DNA of 64,000 nucleotides from Tepidanaerobacteraceae bacterium (lineage in GTDB: Bacteria > Bacillota > Thermosediminibacteria > Thermosediminibacterales > Tepidanaerobacteraceae). Shown here piece by piece: positions 43,894 to 52,530 of this stretch. The translations under genes and the position numbers were made by a program. The notes beneath the pieces are model-generated. The model was given only the letters and a program-made list of their open reading frames with translations, was not told the origin of the DNA and did no database searches. The stretch lies in assembly GCA_024655905.1 (NCBI GenBank), contig JANLFP010000008.1, positions 62,001 through 126,000 on the forward strand, read 5' to 3'. How positions within the stretch are numbered: position 1 is the stretch's first letter; each line of letters begins with the position of its first letter.

Positions 43894-44505
43894 CTAGTGG
43901 CAATGAGTATTTTTAACCGATTTTCTTGCGATCATATTCATAATGCCTACCAGGATGCCCATAACCAAAAATGCTCCGGGAGGCAGCAGCATGATTACCC
44001 AGTGAGTAGCCTGGCCCATCACATTTATCCCAAACAGGGTCCCGGATCCCAGCACTTCCCTCACAATACTTATTAGCGTTATCGCCCATGCATATCCAAG
44101 CCCCATGCCAAGGGCATCGGCGATGGATCTGGCAAGGCTAGCTTTGGATGCAAAGCCTTCAGCCCTCCAAAGGACTATGCAGTTTACTACGATCAGGGGA
44201 ATGAATATTCCCATAACCTGGTATAAAGGCGGGAAATAAGCCTTCATAAAAAGGTCGACCATAGTAGTAAAAGTCGCTATGACTATGATATAGCAAGGTA
44301 TCCTGACCTTCGGCGGTATAATGCTTCTTAAAAGCGACACAAGAATGCTAGAGCATGTGAGCACGAATGTAAGTGCCAGGCCCATCGCAATGCCGTTTTG
44401 CCCTGCCGTTGTCACCGCCAGGGCTGAGCAAATGCCGATAACCGCCCTGAATATAGGATTTTCATTCCATAAGCCGTTTGTAAAGTCCTTTATTAGCTGT
44501 GTCAT
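43894..44505 (-). CDS. rnfE: Rnf complex subunit E
   Basis: The 203-residue integral membrane protein is homologous to RnfA/NqrD and shows NGLWNENPIFRAVIGICSALAV at the start (first 17-38 residues). It forms the membrane core with RnfA. Its start codon shares one base with the rnfG stop (TAATG), so translation is coupled. Confidence 0.95.
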   Translation of the reverse strand: MTQLIKDFTNGLWNENPIFRAVIGICSALAVTTAGQNGIAMGLALTFVLTCSSILVSLLRSIIPPKVRIPCYIIVIATFTTMVDLFMKAYFPPLYQVMGIFIPLIVVNCIVLWRAEGFASKASLARSIADALGMGLGYAWAITLISIVREVLGSGTLFGINVMGQATHWVIMLLPPGAFLVMGILVGIMNMIARKSVKNTHCH

Positions 44506-45047
44506 TAGAAATCGCCTCCCACGGGATAGATTTTAGTGACTTCTGCAAGAGAGCTTTTTATGGCTTTTGAAACCGCCGTAGGAGATATGGTGGCACCTGT
44601 TACAACTTTAACATCTTTTTTGGGAATAAATTCATCGCTGACAGATTTATCTTTAAACTGGTCCGTAAAAGCCGGTTCTTTTATTCTGGCACCAAGGCCC
44701 GGGGTTTCGGACATGCTCAAAATTTCTATACCGGTGAGTTTTCCTTCTCTGGGATTATATCCTACCATAATCTCAATGGGGCCGCTAAAACCAGATCCGG
44801 TTGTCTTGAAAGCAATGCCTTTCTTGTTCCCCTGATTATCCATGCCGATGTATAATGTCATGCCCTGCTTTTCAACAGCAGTCATTTTCTCCGCACCCGG
44901 AATTACTTTCAAAACCGCCTGCTGAAGGGCCTGCTGCGCCTGCTCCTGAATCTTGGGGTTCGTCACTTTGTAGGAAAAAGCCAGCACGGCTCCGGCCACG
45001 AGTGATATAATCACAAGGACCACTATCATTCTCGCATATTGATTCAT
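44505..45047 (-). CDS. rnfG: Rnf complex subunit G, covalent-flavin protein
   Basis: The 180-residue protein has one N-terminal membrane helix and an extracytoplasmic FMN-binding domain. The motif VVTGATISPTAV near residue 150 contains the threonine (SGAT-type, here GATIS) to which FMN is covalently attached. It overlaps rnfD by 4 bp. Confidence 0.94.
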   Translation of the reverse strand: MNQYARMIVVLVIISLVAGAVLAFSYKVTNPKIQEQAQQALQQAVLKVIPGAEKMTAVEKQGMTLYIGMDNQGNKKGIAFKTTGSGFSGPIEIMVGYNPREGKLTGIEILSMSETPGLGARIKEPAFTDQFKDKSVSDEFIPKKDVKVVTGATISPTAVSKAIKSSLAEVTKIYPVGGDF

Positions 45048-45967
45048 CTAACCTTCACCTCCCCGTAAATCCTGGGCACGGTGTATCTGTTTATTACAGG
45101 AGTAAAGGCATTCATCAAAAGTATGGAAAAGGATACTCCTTCGGGATAACCTCCGTAAAATCTTATAATTACAGTAAAAATGCCCGCTCCCAGCCCAAAA
45201 ATCATCTTTCCAAGCCTGCTGATTGGCGATGTCACCATATCAGTTGCCATGAAAAAAGCCCCAAGCATCAAACCTCCTGAAAGAAGCTCAAAAACGGGAT
45301 CCCGACCCAATAATACGGAGAGCACAGCTACGGTCCCCAGATAAAATGTAGGGATTCTCCATTCTATATATCCTTTATATAATAGATACAACCCTCCCAA
45401 AATTATCATCAGCGCCGAGGTCTCTCCAAGAGAACCGCCTATATTTCCCAGGAAAAGTTTGGTATAATCGGTTGACACGCCCTGCATTTTCATCATCTGG
45501 AGCGGTGTTGCTCCGGTAGTGCCATCCACTGGATTTATCCATGTTGTCATCTGAACCGGAAAAGAAATCATCAGAAACACCCTGCCTATTAGGGCCGGGT
45601 TGAAAGGATTCATTCCCAGGCCGCCGTAAACCTGTTTCCCCAGCGAAATGGCAACTGCTGCGCCCACCACGGCCATCCATAGTGGAAGTCCCGGCGGCAG
45701 GTTCAATGCCAGAAGAATCCCCGTTACCACTGCACTGCCATCCCAGACGGTAATGGGCTTGCCTCTTAGTTTTTGAAATGCGGCTTCGGTCAATACCGCC
45801 GCCAGTGTTGTAGTAATGACAAGTAATAGAGCTCTTAACCCAAAAAAATATATTCCGGCAACTGTTGGCAACAGCAAAGCTCCGGCTACATTGAACATAA
45901 TTTTCTGAACGCTTTCTCCCGAATGAATATGGGGAGATGAAGTCGTAATAAACTTAAATTCTTCCAT
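45044..45967 (-). CDS. rnfD: Rnf complex subunit D
   Basis: The 307-residue integral membrane protein has about eight spans and the flavin-attachment motif DGTTGATPLQM (Thr near residue 160), as in NqrB/RnfD. It carries a covalent FMN and takes part in ion translocation. A 113-bp gap separates it from rnfC; I see no obvious promoter there. Confidence 0.95.
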   Translation of the reverse strand: MEEFKFITTSSPHIHSGESVQKIMFNVAGALLLPTVAGIYFFGLRALLLVITTTLAAVLTEAAFQKLRGKPITVWDGSAVVTGILLALNLPPGLPLWMAVVGAAVAISLGKQVYGGLGMNPFNPALIGRVFLMISFPVQMTTWINPVDGTTGATPLQMMKMQGVSTDYTKLFLGNIGGSLGETSALMIILGGLYLLYKGYIEWRIPTFYLGTVAVLSVLLGRDPVFELLSGGLMLGAFFMATDMVTSPISRLGKMIFGLGAGIFTVIIRFYGGYPEGVSFSILLMNAFTPVINRYTVPRIYGEVKVR

Positions 45968-46080
45968 CCGATTATCCCTCCTGCCTTTGCTTTATATATG
46001 CTTGTTCAAGTTCACATTTTTTCAGCTTTTTCCCGCAATTTTAAGCGCTTAAATTTTTCCCGCATCAATATCGTTTAATT

Positions 46081-47397
46081 TTATTTTTTCTTTGAAGCAA
46101 TTATGTGATTTTTTGCAAGTCTAATGAGTTGCGTCAAAGGTATGCGGGCTGGGCATACATAGGCGCAGCATCCGCACTCTATGCAGTCGAGAGCATGATA
46201 TTCTTCAGCTTCGGCCCACATTCCTTTTTCTGCCAGTTTGCCTAGGGTCGTAGGCAGCAAATGTATGGGGCACGCATCTACACAGCGTGCGCAGCGGATG
46301 CACGGCAACTGTTCGGATAAAGCCACGTCTTTTTTTTCAAGTACAAGTATGCCCGAAGTACCCTTGACTGCGGGTACGTCCATTGCAGACTGTGCTAAGC
46401 CCATCATGGGACCGCCCATAATTACCTTGCCCGCTTCCCCCTTAAAGCCTCCGCATTGCTCAATGATTTCGGAAAAGGGAGTGCCAATTCTTATTAACAG
46501 GTTTTTCGGCTCTTTTATTCCGGTTCCTGTTACAGTAGTTATTCTTTCCACAAGAGGCATTCCCGTTTTCAGAGCCCCGGCGATGGCTGCGCAGGTACCC
46601 GCATTGTCCACTATTACATGCACATCCATGGGAAGTCCGCCCGAAGGCACTTCCCTGCCTGTGACGGCATTGATGAGCTGTTTTTCGCCTCCCTGAGGGT
46701 ACTTAGTGGCCAGCTCAGCCACTTCTATGCCTTCTTTCCCTTTTATAACCTGCTTGATGGCTTCTATGGCATCGGGTTTGTTCTCTTCAATAGCGATATA
46801 TGCTTTTTTTACGCCCGTAGCTTTCATGATAGCCTCAAGCCCCAATACGACATCATATGGTTTTTCCACCATCAGCCTGTGGTCAGCCGTAAGGTACGGC
46901 TCGCACTCGGCTCCGTTTACGATTACCGTATCTATGGTTTTTTCCGGAGGAGGCGACAACTTAACCTGTGTGGGAAAGCCTGCACCACCCATGCCCACTA
47001 TGCCGGACTCCCGGATAAGGTTTTTAATCTCATCGGGAGTAAGTTCGCCCAGAGATTTTGGAGGTTTAATGCCTTCGAAAACCTCATCTTTTCCATCGGA
47101 TTCTATCACCACCGATATTACCATGCCTCCGCCTGGATGGGGTCTGGGTTCCACAGCTGTTACCCTTCCCGAAATACTGGCATGAACCGGAGCCGATACA
47201 AAGGCTTTGGCCTCACCTATTTTCTGGCCTTTTTTCACCGTATCTCCAACCTTGACTATAGGATCGCAAGGGGCTCCCACATGCTGACTCATGGGGATTA
47301 TTACCCTGTCGGGCAACTTTGCCGTTTCGACAGGCTTATGTTTGGTAAAATCTTTATTGTAAGGAGGATGTATGCCTCCTTTGAAGGTTTTGAGCAT
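46081..47397 (-). CDS. rnfC: Rnf complex subunit C, NADH-binding
   Basis: The 438-residue protein is the peripheral subunit that reduces NAD+. It has the N-terminal lipoyl-like segment (VGDTVKKGQKIGEAKAF), the FMN/NAD motif GIVGMGGAGFPTQVK near residue 130, and two C-terminal [4Fe-4S] motifs, CIRCARCVDACP and CIECGCCAYVCP. It is the first gene of rnfCDGEAB. The ATG follows GAGGTGG. With the other subunits it couples ferredoxin oxidation to Na+ or H+ export. Confidence 0.95.
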   Translation of the reverse strand: MLKTFKGGIHPPYNKDFTKHKPVETAKLPDRVIIPMSQHVGAPCDPIVKVGDTVKKGQKIGEAKAFVSAPVHASISGRVTAVEPRPHPGGGMVISVVIESDGKDEVFEGIKPPKSLGELTPDEIKNLIRESGIVGMGGAGFPTQVKLSPPPEKTIDTVIVNGAECEPYLTADHRLMVEKPYDVVLGLEAIMKATGVKKAYIAIEENKPDAIEAIKQVIKGKEGIEVAELATKYPQGGEKQLINAVTGREVPSGGLPMDVHVIVDNAGTCAAIAGALKTGMPLVERITTVTGTGIKEPKNLLIRIGTPFSEIIEQCGGFKGEAGKVIMGGPMMGLAQSAMDVPAVKGTSGILVLEKKDVALSEQLPCIRCARCVDACPIHLLPTTLGKLAEKGMWAEAEEYHALDCIECGCCAYVCPARIPLTQLIRLAKNHIIASKKK

Positions 47398-47799
47398 CGT
47401 TCCACCTCTCCTTTAAAAGTAAAACCTAATATTATTTCGACATTTTTTTTAAAAAACCTTTCAATATTTTCTTCTAGTTGAATTTCTTTTCAAAAAGAAT
47501 AAAGTATACATTATGGAATCTATTTTAGCATATTTTATTATTTTATAAAAGCAAATAATTCATCAGACTTGGCAGTATAAAAAAATAAGCAAGCCTATTT
47601 TATCGGGCTTGCTTAAAACTTAATTTAATAAATAAGGAGGTAGAAAGCGGTTTGAAATTCAGTGGTTGATTATATATTAGCACGACTTTATTAAGATAAT
47701 GTTATAAAAATATTAACTTATTGTTAAAATATTGTCTTTCCCATGCGAAAATGCGCTTCTAGTCAAAAATCCCCATATATTTTTTTAATGCTTTTGCCT
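47398..47799. other. Promoter region of the rnf operon and 3' region of the WYL gene
   Basis: This 400-bp AT-rich gap holds one clear element, a hairpin at 47587-47614. The rnf promoter must lie between it and 47398. AT-rich candidates exist but none is clear enough to call. TTGTTAA at 47721-47727 resembles half of a Rex site, but its partner half does not match. No gene is seen. Confidence 0.5.
47587..47614 (-). terminator. Terminator downstream of the WYL regulator
   Basis: AAGCAAGCC and GGCTTGCTT form a perfect 9-bp stem. On the minus strand it is followed by ATTTTTTTATA. It separates the WYL regulator transcript from rnf. Confidence 0.8.
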
Positions 47800-48774
47800 C
47801 TATTTTATTTTTCCAGCAGGTACATATCGGCTTAATATCTTCTCGGATTCGTAAAATATTTCCTGCCTCAAGCTCTGGGGTTCCAACACTTCAGCCTGGC
47901 TTCCGTAACCCAGTATCCATCTTTTAATTTCAATAAGCCCGCTTACTCTTGCAGAAAATATTATGGAACCGTTTTTCTCTTCAACAATCTTTTGCGTGGG
48001 AAGCCATTCCATTTCTCTCACCATTCTGGAGGCAGGCGGAAAAAAGCGGACGACTACATCCACTTCTTCTCCACGGGTTATTTGCCATGAGTTTTTAAGA
48101 TATTCCCTTAAAGAAAAACTCTTTTTTATCACAAAAGATGCTCCGGTTTCATTTACAGCTTTTATCCTATCCACCCTGAATATCTTGACATCTTTGCGCC
48201 AGTGGCAGAAAGCAATAAGATACCATGCGCCATTTTTGTAAATCAGATGATACGGATCTAGAATCCTGCGCTTCGTTTCGTCCCTGCTCAAGGTATAGTA
48301 GTCAACCTCGATGCTTTTTCTCTCAGAAATACATTTTTCGATTATATAGAATAGATTTTCCCACAACTTTGTTTTTAGCGTTTCAATTTCATAGGTTATG
48401 GAAGTAATTTTGCCCGATGATGTTTTAATCTCTTCTTTTGCCAGGGTATTCTTCAATTTTGACAGGGCAGTTTTAAAATCCTTTTCGAACATGAATCCGT
48501 TTTTTTTGACAAGCACTTCGCCCGCAAAGAAAAGCACGGCAATCTCTTCCGGAGAAAGTTTCGGAGCTTTAAAGTAAAAATCTTTAGGAATATAAAACCC
48601 TCCATATCTGCCGGGTTTTGACTCTATCGGAATGTTTGCAGTTCTTAAAGATTCTATATCTCTGTAAACCGTTTTTAAATCCGTTTCAAGTATATCGGCC
48701 AATTCCTGCGCTTTTACGAGGCTGCGGGCTTGCAGATGCATCAATATATCCATCATGCGGGAAAATTTACTCAT
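47800..48774 (-). CDS. HTH/WYL-domain transcriptional regulator (YafY family)
   Basis: The 324-residue protein has an N-terminal HTH_11 winged helix (SRMMDILMHLQAR, then VKAQELADILETDLKTVYRDI, residues 4-45) and a WYL domain (KSIEVDYYTLSRDETKRRIL, then GAWYLIAFCHWRKD, about 150-205). A WCX-like C-terminus (VVVRFFPPASRMVREMEW) follows. Such proteins sense nucleic acid or nucleotide ligands and often regulate stress or defence genes. It is divergent from the methyltransferase gene, with 121 bp between the starts, and may regulate it or itself. Confidence 0.92.
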   Translation of the reverse strand: MSKFSRMMDILMHLQARSLVKAQELADILETDLKTVYRDIESLRTANIPIESKPGRYGGFYIPKDFYFKAPKLSPEEIAVLFFAGEVLVKKNGFMFEKDFKTALSKLKNTLAKEEIKTSSGKITSITYEIETLKTKLWENLFYIIEKCISERKSIEVDYYTLSRDETKRRILDPYHLIYKNGAWYLIAFCHWRKDVKIFRVDRIKAVNETGASFVIKKSFSLREYLKNSWQITRGEEVDVVVRFFPPASRMVREMEWLPTQKIVEEKNGSIIFSARVSGLIEIKRWILGYGSQAEVLEPQSLRQEIFYESEKILSRYVPAGKIK

Positions 48775-48895
48775 AAATCAATGCTCCTTTCATTGTTTTA
48801 AAATTCGATTTAAATCATCAAATTCCTGCAAAATATGTGCTAAGTCTGAGAAAAAATGGTATAATAACAATGCAAAATTTTTTTATCGGAGGAAA

Positions 48896-50074
48896 ATGTC
48901 TTTGGCTAAAGTGATTCTAACCAAAAACCGTTCAAAAAGAATCGAGCACGGCCATCCCTGGGTATTCAAGACGGAGATCGAGACCGTGGAAGGAGATTTT
49001 AATCCCGGAGATATTGTGGATGTGGTGAATTTTAAAGGAAAATTCCTGGGCAGGGGTTATATAAATCCGAAATCTCAGATTGCCGTCAGATTTTTGACCG
49101 AAAATAAAGATGAGGCAGTCGATAGGGAATTTTTTAAGAAAAGGATCATTGCGGCTTTAAAGTACCGCCAGAGTCTGGAATTTCGCGGCAGCTTCAGGGT
49201 TGTGTACGGCGAATCCGATTTTCTTCCTGCACTTATTGTGGATAAATTCGAAGACATTCTGGTCATCCAGACTTTAGCACTGGGGATGGACCGGTTTAAG
49301 CCGGTCATTGTGGATGTGTTGAGGGAAATCTTTAACCCCAGGGGAATATACGAGCGAAATGACGTTCCAGTTCGGGAGCTTGAGGGATTGCCCCAGCAAA
49401 AGGGCTTTCTGTACGGAGAATTCGACCCTATAGTAATTATCGAAGAAAACGGGCTGAAGTTTTATGTCGATGTTGAAAAAGGGCAGAAAACAGGCTTCTT
49501 TTTGGATCAAAAGGAAAACCGGCAGTCACTGGCACCTCTGGTAAAAGGTGCCGATGTGCTCGAATGTTTTTGTTATACAGGAGCTTTCGCTATTTATGCG
49601 GCTCGTTTCGGAGCAAAAAATGTTCTGGCTTACGACGTTTCAGCCGAAGCCGTAGAATGTGCCAATAAAAATGCGGAAATTAATAATTTGTCTCACATAT
49701 GCAGATTTTCCGAGGCAAATGCTTTTGATGTTCTGCGCCGGTTTTATGACGAAGGGCGGAAGTTTGATGTGGTCATTCTTGATCCGCCCGCTTTTGCCAA
49801 AAACAAATTCGCTCTGGAAAATGCGGTAAGAGGGTATAAGGAAATAAATTTAAGAGGCTTGAAACTGCTAAAACCCGGCGGATATCTTGTCACATCGTCC
49901 TGTTCTCATCATGTAAGCGAAGCCCTTTTTATGGAAATAATTGAATCTGCGGCCTTTGACGCCAAGTTAAAGCTCAGGCTTGTGGAGAGCCGTACTCAGG
50001 CAAAAGATCATCCCATATTGTTGCCCGCCGAAGAAACCAGATATTTGAAATTTCTCATACTGCAACTCTTGTAA
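48896..50074 (+). CDS. Class I SAM-dependent rRNA cytosine methyltransferase (RlmI-like)
   Basis: The 392-residue protein (ATG after GGAGG; a TTG two codons later is an alternative) has an N-terminal PUA-type RNA-binding part (KRIEHGHPWVFKTEI and GDIVDVVNFKGKFLGRGYIN). An RlmI-like EEHB domain and a Rossmann methyltransferase domain follow. SAM-binding motif I reads VLECFCYTGAFAIYA (about 225), motif IV LDPPAFAKNK (about 295), and the catalytic cysteine motif VTSSCSHHVS (about 338). These fit 23S rRNA m5C methyltransferases (RlmI/YccW). The exact site cannot be inferred. Confidence 0.9.
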   Translation: MSLAKVILTKNRSKRIEHGHPWVFKTEIETVEGDFNPGDIVDVVNFKGKFLGRGYINPKSQIAVRFLTENKDEAVDREFFKKRIIAALKYRQSLEFRGSFRVVYGESDFLPALIVDKFEDILVIQTLALGMDRFKPVIVDVLREIFNPRGIYERNDVPVRELEGLPQQKGFLYGEFDPIVIIEENGLKFYVDVEKGQKTGFFLDQKENRQSLAPLVKGADVLECFCYTGAFAIYAARFGAKNVLAYDVSAEAVECANKNAEINNLSHICRFSEANAFDVLRRFYDEGRKFDVVILDPPAFAKNKFALENAVRGYKEINLRGLKLLKPGGYLVTSSCSHHVSEALFMEIIESAAFDAKLKLRLVESRTQAKDHPILLPAEETRYLKFLILQLL

Positions 50075-50090
50075 ACTGCGCATAAAAAAT

Positions 50091-50116
50091 AGAGGTGCGT
50101 CTTTCGACGGACCTCT
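50091..50116. terminator. Terminator shared by convergent genes
   Basis: AGAGGT-g-CGTC-tttc-GACG-g-ACCTCT forms a 10-bp stem with one mismatch. On the minus strand it is followed by ATTTTTTA, a strong U-tract for the glutamine-rich gene; on the plus strand it can end the methyltransferase transcript. Confidence 0.85.
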
Positions 50117-50130
50117 CTCATTTGGCTGTT

Positions 50131-50688
50131 TTACTGAAAGTATTGGGAGACAGCCTCGCTGTTCTGCCGTGCCGTTCTTGCCTGTTGACCGGCAGACTCC
50201 TGCGCCTGCTGAGCCTGCTGCTGGGTATTCTCCACCTGTTTCTGGGTGTTTTCTATCTGAGCTTGGGTATTTTTAATTTGCTGCATATACTGCTGCAGTT
50301 GTTGCTGCGGTGATGTTTGCTGCAGTTGCTGAAGTTGTTTTGTCGACTGATCAAGAAGCTGATTCATCTGATAAAACACCTGATTTGCCTGAATGCTTTG
50401 TTGAGCTTGGCTCAGTGCATTAATAGCCTGCTGAATGGCCTGGCTTACCTGAGCATCCGTTTGCTGCTGCTGGGTCTGTGCCTGACTTTTCAATTGATTT
50501 AACAATTGCTGGAATTGTTGCGGAGAAGTCTGAACCATTTGAGTTCCTCCCTGTATTGAATGTGCCGCTCCCACCATATTTGCATAGTAGGTGCCTGTGC
50601 CACTGAGTCTATCATTTAGTTCCTGAGAAGTTTCTGCATCCACTTTTTTCTCCAGTAAATACTCGCTTAAATCTTTTCTGCGCGCCAC
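50131..50688 (-). CDS. Glutamine-rich protein of unknown function
   Basis: The 185-residue protein probably starts at the GTG behind GGGGGTG (reading VARRKDLSEYLLEKKVDAET). Residues about 55-185 are dominated by glutamine, with several QQ-rich heptad-like runs (QLLNQLKSQAQTQQQQ, IENTQKQVENTQQQAQQAQ), predicted as coiled coil. The N-terminal 50 residues are more ordered and contain GTGTYYANMVGAAHSIQGG. No signal peptide or membrane span. It shares the motif QAINALSQAQQ..Q...VFYQMNQ with the next gene upstream, so the two proteins likely interact or belong to one family. A sporulation or surface role is possible but unsupported. Confidence 0.7.
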   Translation of the reverse strand: MARRKDLSEYLLEKKVDAETSQELNDRLSGTGTYYANMVGAAHSIQGGTQMVQTSPQQFQQLLNQLKSQAQTQQQQTDAQVSQAIQQAINALSQAQQSIQANQVFYQMNQLLDQSTKQLQQLQQTSPQQQLQQYMQQIKNTQAQIENTQKQVENTQQQAQQAQESAGQQARTARQNSEAVSQYFQ

Positions 50689-50779
50689 TTTAGCACCCCC
50701 AAAAAAATTCAACTTCTTGTAATTAATATTCCCTTTAACAAGTAGTTTAATATATGAAATTTTTTCATATGGTGCTTTT

Positions 50780-51385
50780 TTAGTGCACCATATTATCTAA
50801 GGACCTGTTTAATTCATAGAACACCTTTCTTTGCTGAAGACCTTGCTGAGCTGCATTTAATGCGTTGATGGCCTGCTGCAGTGCCTCTAGCAAATTCTGG
50901 ACAGCAGGATTTGCCGAAGTAATTGAATCGTTCCGGCCCGAAGTTGGAATGACCGAAGTTGAAATATTGTTCATGCCGGTTTTTAATTGGTTTTCCAGAT
51001 TTTTATAATCTATTGCAAATTGCTTGGAAGCGGTATCGAACTCGTCTATAGACCTGGAAAGCTCCTGAGAAAATTGGGTTAAACCTTCATTTATTTTTTT
51101 AACACCTTCCAGAAGGGCCATGCGTTTTTGAGAAATTTGTTCCTGCCTTAATTTGGTATTGGAACCATCGAACCATTTGGCGAATATGCTCTTATTCTGT
51201 TCTATATCCATTTCAATCTGTTTTAATGTGTTATCTATATCGTTTTTAAAAGCAAGCAAACCATCCTGTATGTTTTTAATCATGTTTGATATGTTTGATA
51301 AATTTGTCCGGCTTTGTTTAAAAAAGTTTTCCAGGGCGGTATTCTGTTCGCAAAAAGCATCGGAAATAGCTTTAATATTGTTCAA
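50780..51385 (-). CDS. Coiled-coil protein related to the glutamine-rich neighbour
   Basis: The start most consistent with the GGAGGTG site is the TTG at 51385, giving 201 residues (NNIKAISDAFCEQ...). Most of the protein is helical and coiled coil, with a conserved-looking KWFDGSNTKLRQEQISQKR stretch near residue 75. The C-terminal 40 residues read LQQAINALNAAQQGLQQRKV followed by FYELNRSLDN, the same pattern as in the next gene. Function unknown. It lies 91 bp before the glutamine-rich gene on the same strand. Confidence 0.65.
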   Translation of the reverse strand: MNNIKAISDAFCEQNTALENFFKQSRTNLSNISNMIKNIQDGLLAFKNDIDNTLKQIEMDIEQNKSIFAKWFDGSNTKLRQEQISQKRMALLEGVKKINEGLTQFSQELSRSIDEFDTASKQFAIDYKNLENQLKTGMNNISTSVIPTSGRNDSITSANPAVQNLLEALQQAINALNAAQQGLQQRKVFYELNRSLDNMVH

Positions 51386-51519
51386 AAAAGGCACCTCCAT
51401 TTTTGACTTTTCGAGATATATTATTGCCATTATCAATTGCTTTTCTGCATGGTTTCAGGCTTCCATATTTTTGAAGTTCATCCTTGCGATTACATTTTGA
51501 AATCCATAGACTTTGAGAG

Positions 51520-51531
51520 GTTTCGCGAAAC
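51520..51531. promoter_or_regulatory. 12-bp perfect palindrome upstream of the coiled-coil gene pair
   Basis: GTTTCGCGAAAC lies 135 bp before the coiled-coil gene in an otherwise gene-free 250-bp gap. Its symmetry and size suit a dimeric repressor. No cognate regulator is known here, and chance is possible. Confidence 0.35.
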
Positions 51532-51597
51532 ATTAAATTTCGTGACAATAAAATGTGAAAACAGTGTGAACATGGAAATTGTTGAAAAAATAGAAAA

Positions 51598-51616
51598 CCC
51601 TGCTGTATAAACAGGG
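51598..51616 (-). terminator. Terminator of the membrane protease gene
   Basis: On the minus strand CCCTG and CAGGG form a short stem followed by TTTTCTATTTTTT, 24 bp after the protease stop. Confidence 0.7.
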
Positions 51617-51639
51617 CTTTTATTGTACATTTTTTTGTA

Positions 51640-52476
51640 TTATTTTTTCTCGCTGCTTTTTCTTTCATAGGGGATGGGCACATAGTGTACCGATGGTCGC
51701 ATCTGTGAGGTTTGCGGATATAGTTCCATCAATTTATAGATTTCCGTTGGAAGCTCTGTGGAAACCGATAGTCCCATGTTTTTCAATTCTTCGGCGGAAA
51801 TGGGATAATCATGGGTCCACCTGCCCTCGGTAAATATCTTTGCAAGTTCCCTGGCTTTTTCTTCTTCCATATTGTTTCCCTTCAAAATTTCATAAACGTT
51901 TTCCCTCACCTGGCGCATGGCCTTTTCCGCCACATCGGCCAGAATGAGGGTTTCATCGTCGATCCTTTCTACCGGCTTCTGGGCCACCACCCTCAGTATG
52001 GAAGCAGCGGGATAATTCCCCAGTTGAGGGTCAACGGGGCCAAGAACCGCATTCTCATCCATAACTATCTCGTCACAGGCCAGGGCAATCATGGTGCCGC
52101 CGGACATGGCGTAGTGGGGGACAAAAACGGTGACCTTCGAAGGATGCTTGTTGATGGCATGGGCTATCTGCTCTGCCGCCAGCACCAGGCCTCCGGGCGT
52201 GTGCAGGATTATGTCTATGGGCATATCATCGGGCGTCATTCTTATGGCCCGAAGCACCTGTTCCGAATCTTCGATGTTTATATACCTGCTGATGGGAAGG
52301 CCCAGCAGATTTAAGGATTCCTGCCGGTGAATCAAAGTGATAACCCGCGAATTGCGTTTTCTTTCAATTTCCCTTATCAATCGGAATCTCGCCACTTCTA
52401 TCTGTCTATGCCTGAACAGGGGTAAAAAAGAATAAATTAAGAAAATCAGCCAGATTATATTCCAGAACATATGCAC
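51640..52476 (-). CDS. Membrane-anchored SDH-family serine protease (ClpP/SppA-like)
   Basis: The 278-residue protein has an N-terminal membrane helix (residues 4-20) and a ClpP-fold protease domain. LHTPGGLVLAAEQIA (residues 91-105) and the nucleophile motif YAMSGGTMIALACDEIVMD (Ser125) are typical of the SDH/COG0616 group. GPVDPQLGNYP follows. It probably degrades or processes membrane proteins at the cytoplasmic face. A lysine general base is not as clear as in SppA, so a Ser-Asp or Ser-His-Asp arrangement is possible. It follows the HAD phosphatase gene by 54 bp across a small hairpin element. Confidence 0.88.
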   Translation of the reverse strand: MHMFWNIIWLIFLIYSFLPLFRHRQIEVARFRLIREIERKRNSRVITLIHRQESLNLLGLPISRYINIEDSEQVLRAIRMTPDDMPIDIILHTPGGLVLAAEQIAHAINKHPSKVTVFVPHYAMSGGTMIALACDEIVMDENAVLGPVDPQLGNYPAASILRVVAQKPVERIDDETLILADVAEKAMRQVRENVYEILKGNNMEEEKARELAKIFTEGRWTHDYPISAEELKNMGLSVSTELPTEIYKLMELYPQTSQMRPSVHYVPIPYERKSSEKK

Positions 52477-52500
52477 ACCTCCTGTATGATGGTGAGTCAG

Positions 52501-52527
52501 TGAGTCAGGGGACGGTTCCTAGACTCA
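52501..52527. repeat. REP-like hairpin element, copy 1
   Basis: TGAGTC and GACTCA, perfectly complementary, flank AGGGGACGGTTCCTA. The core GGGGACGGTTCC also occurs (as reverse complement) in the element at 60414-60438, but with different stem arms. It lies 3 bp past the stop of the HAD phosphatase gene. It resembles REP elements linked to Y1 (REP-associated tyrosine) transposases; that link is from memory. Confidence 0.7.
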
Positions 52528-52530
52528 GTA

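Noticed and set aside
47721-47740. TTGTTAA upstream of rnf as a Rex (redox repressor) site
   Set aside because: Only one half fits; the expected TTAACAA partner after four bases is absent.
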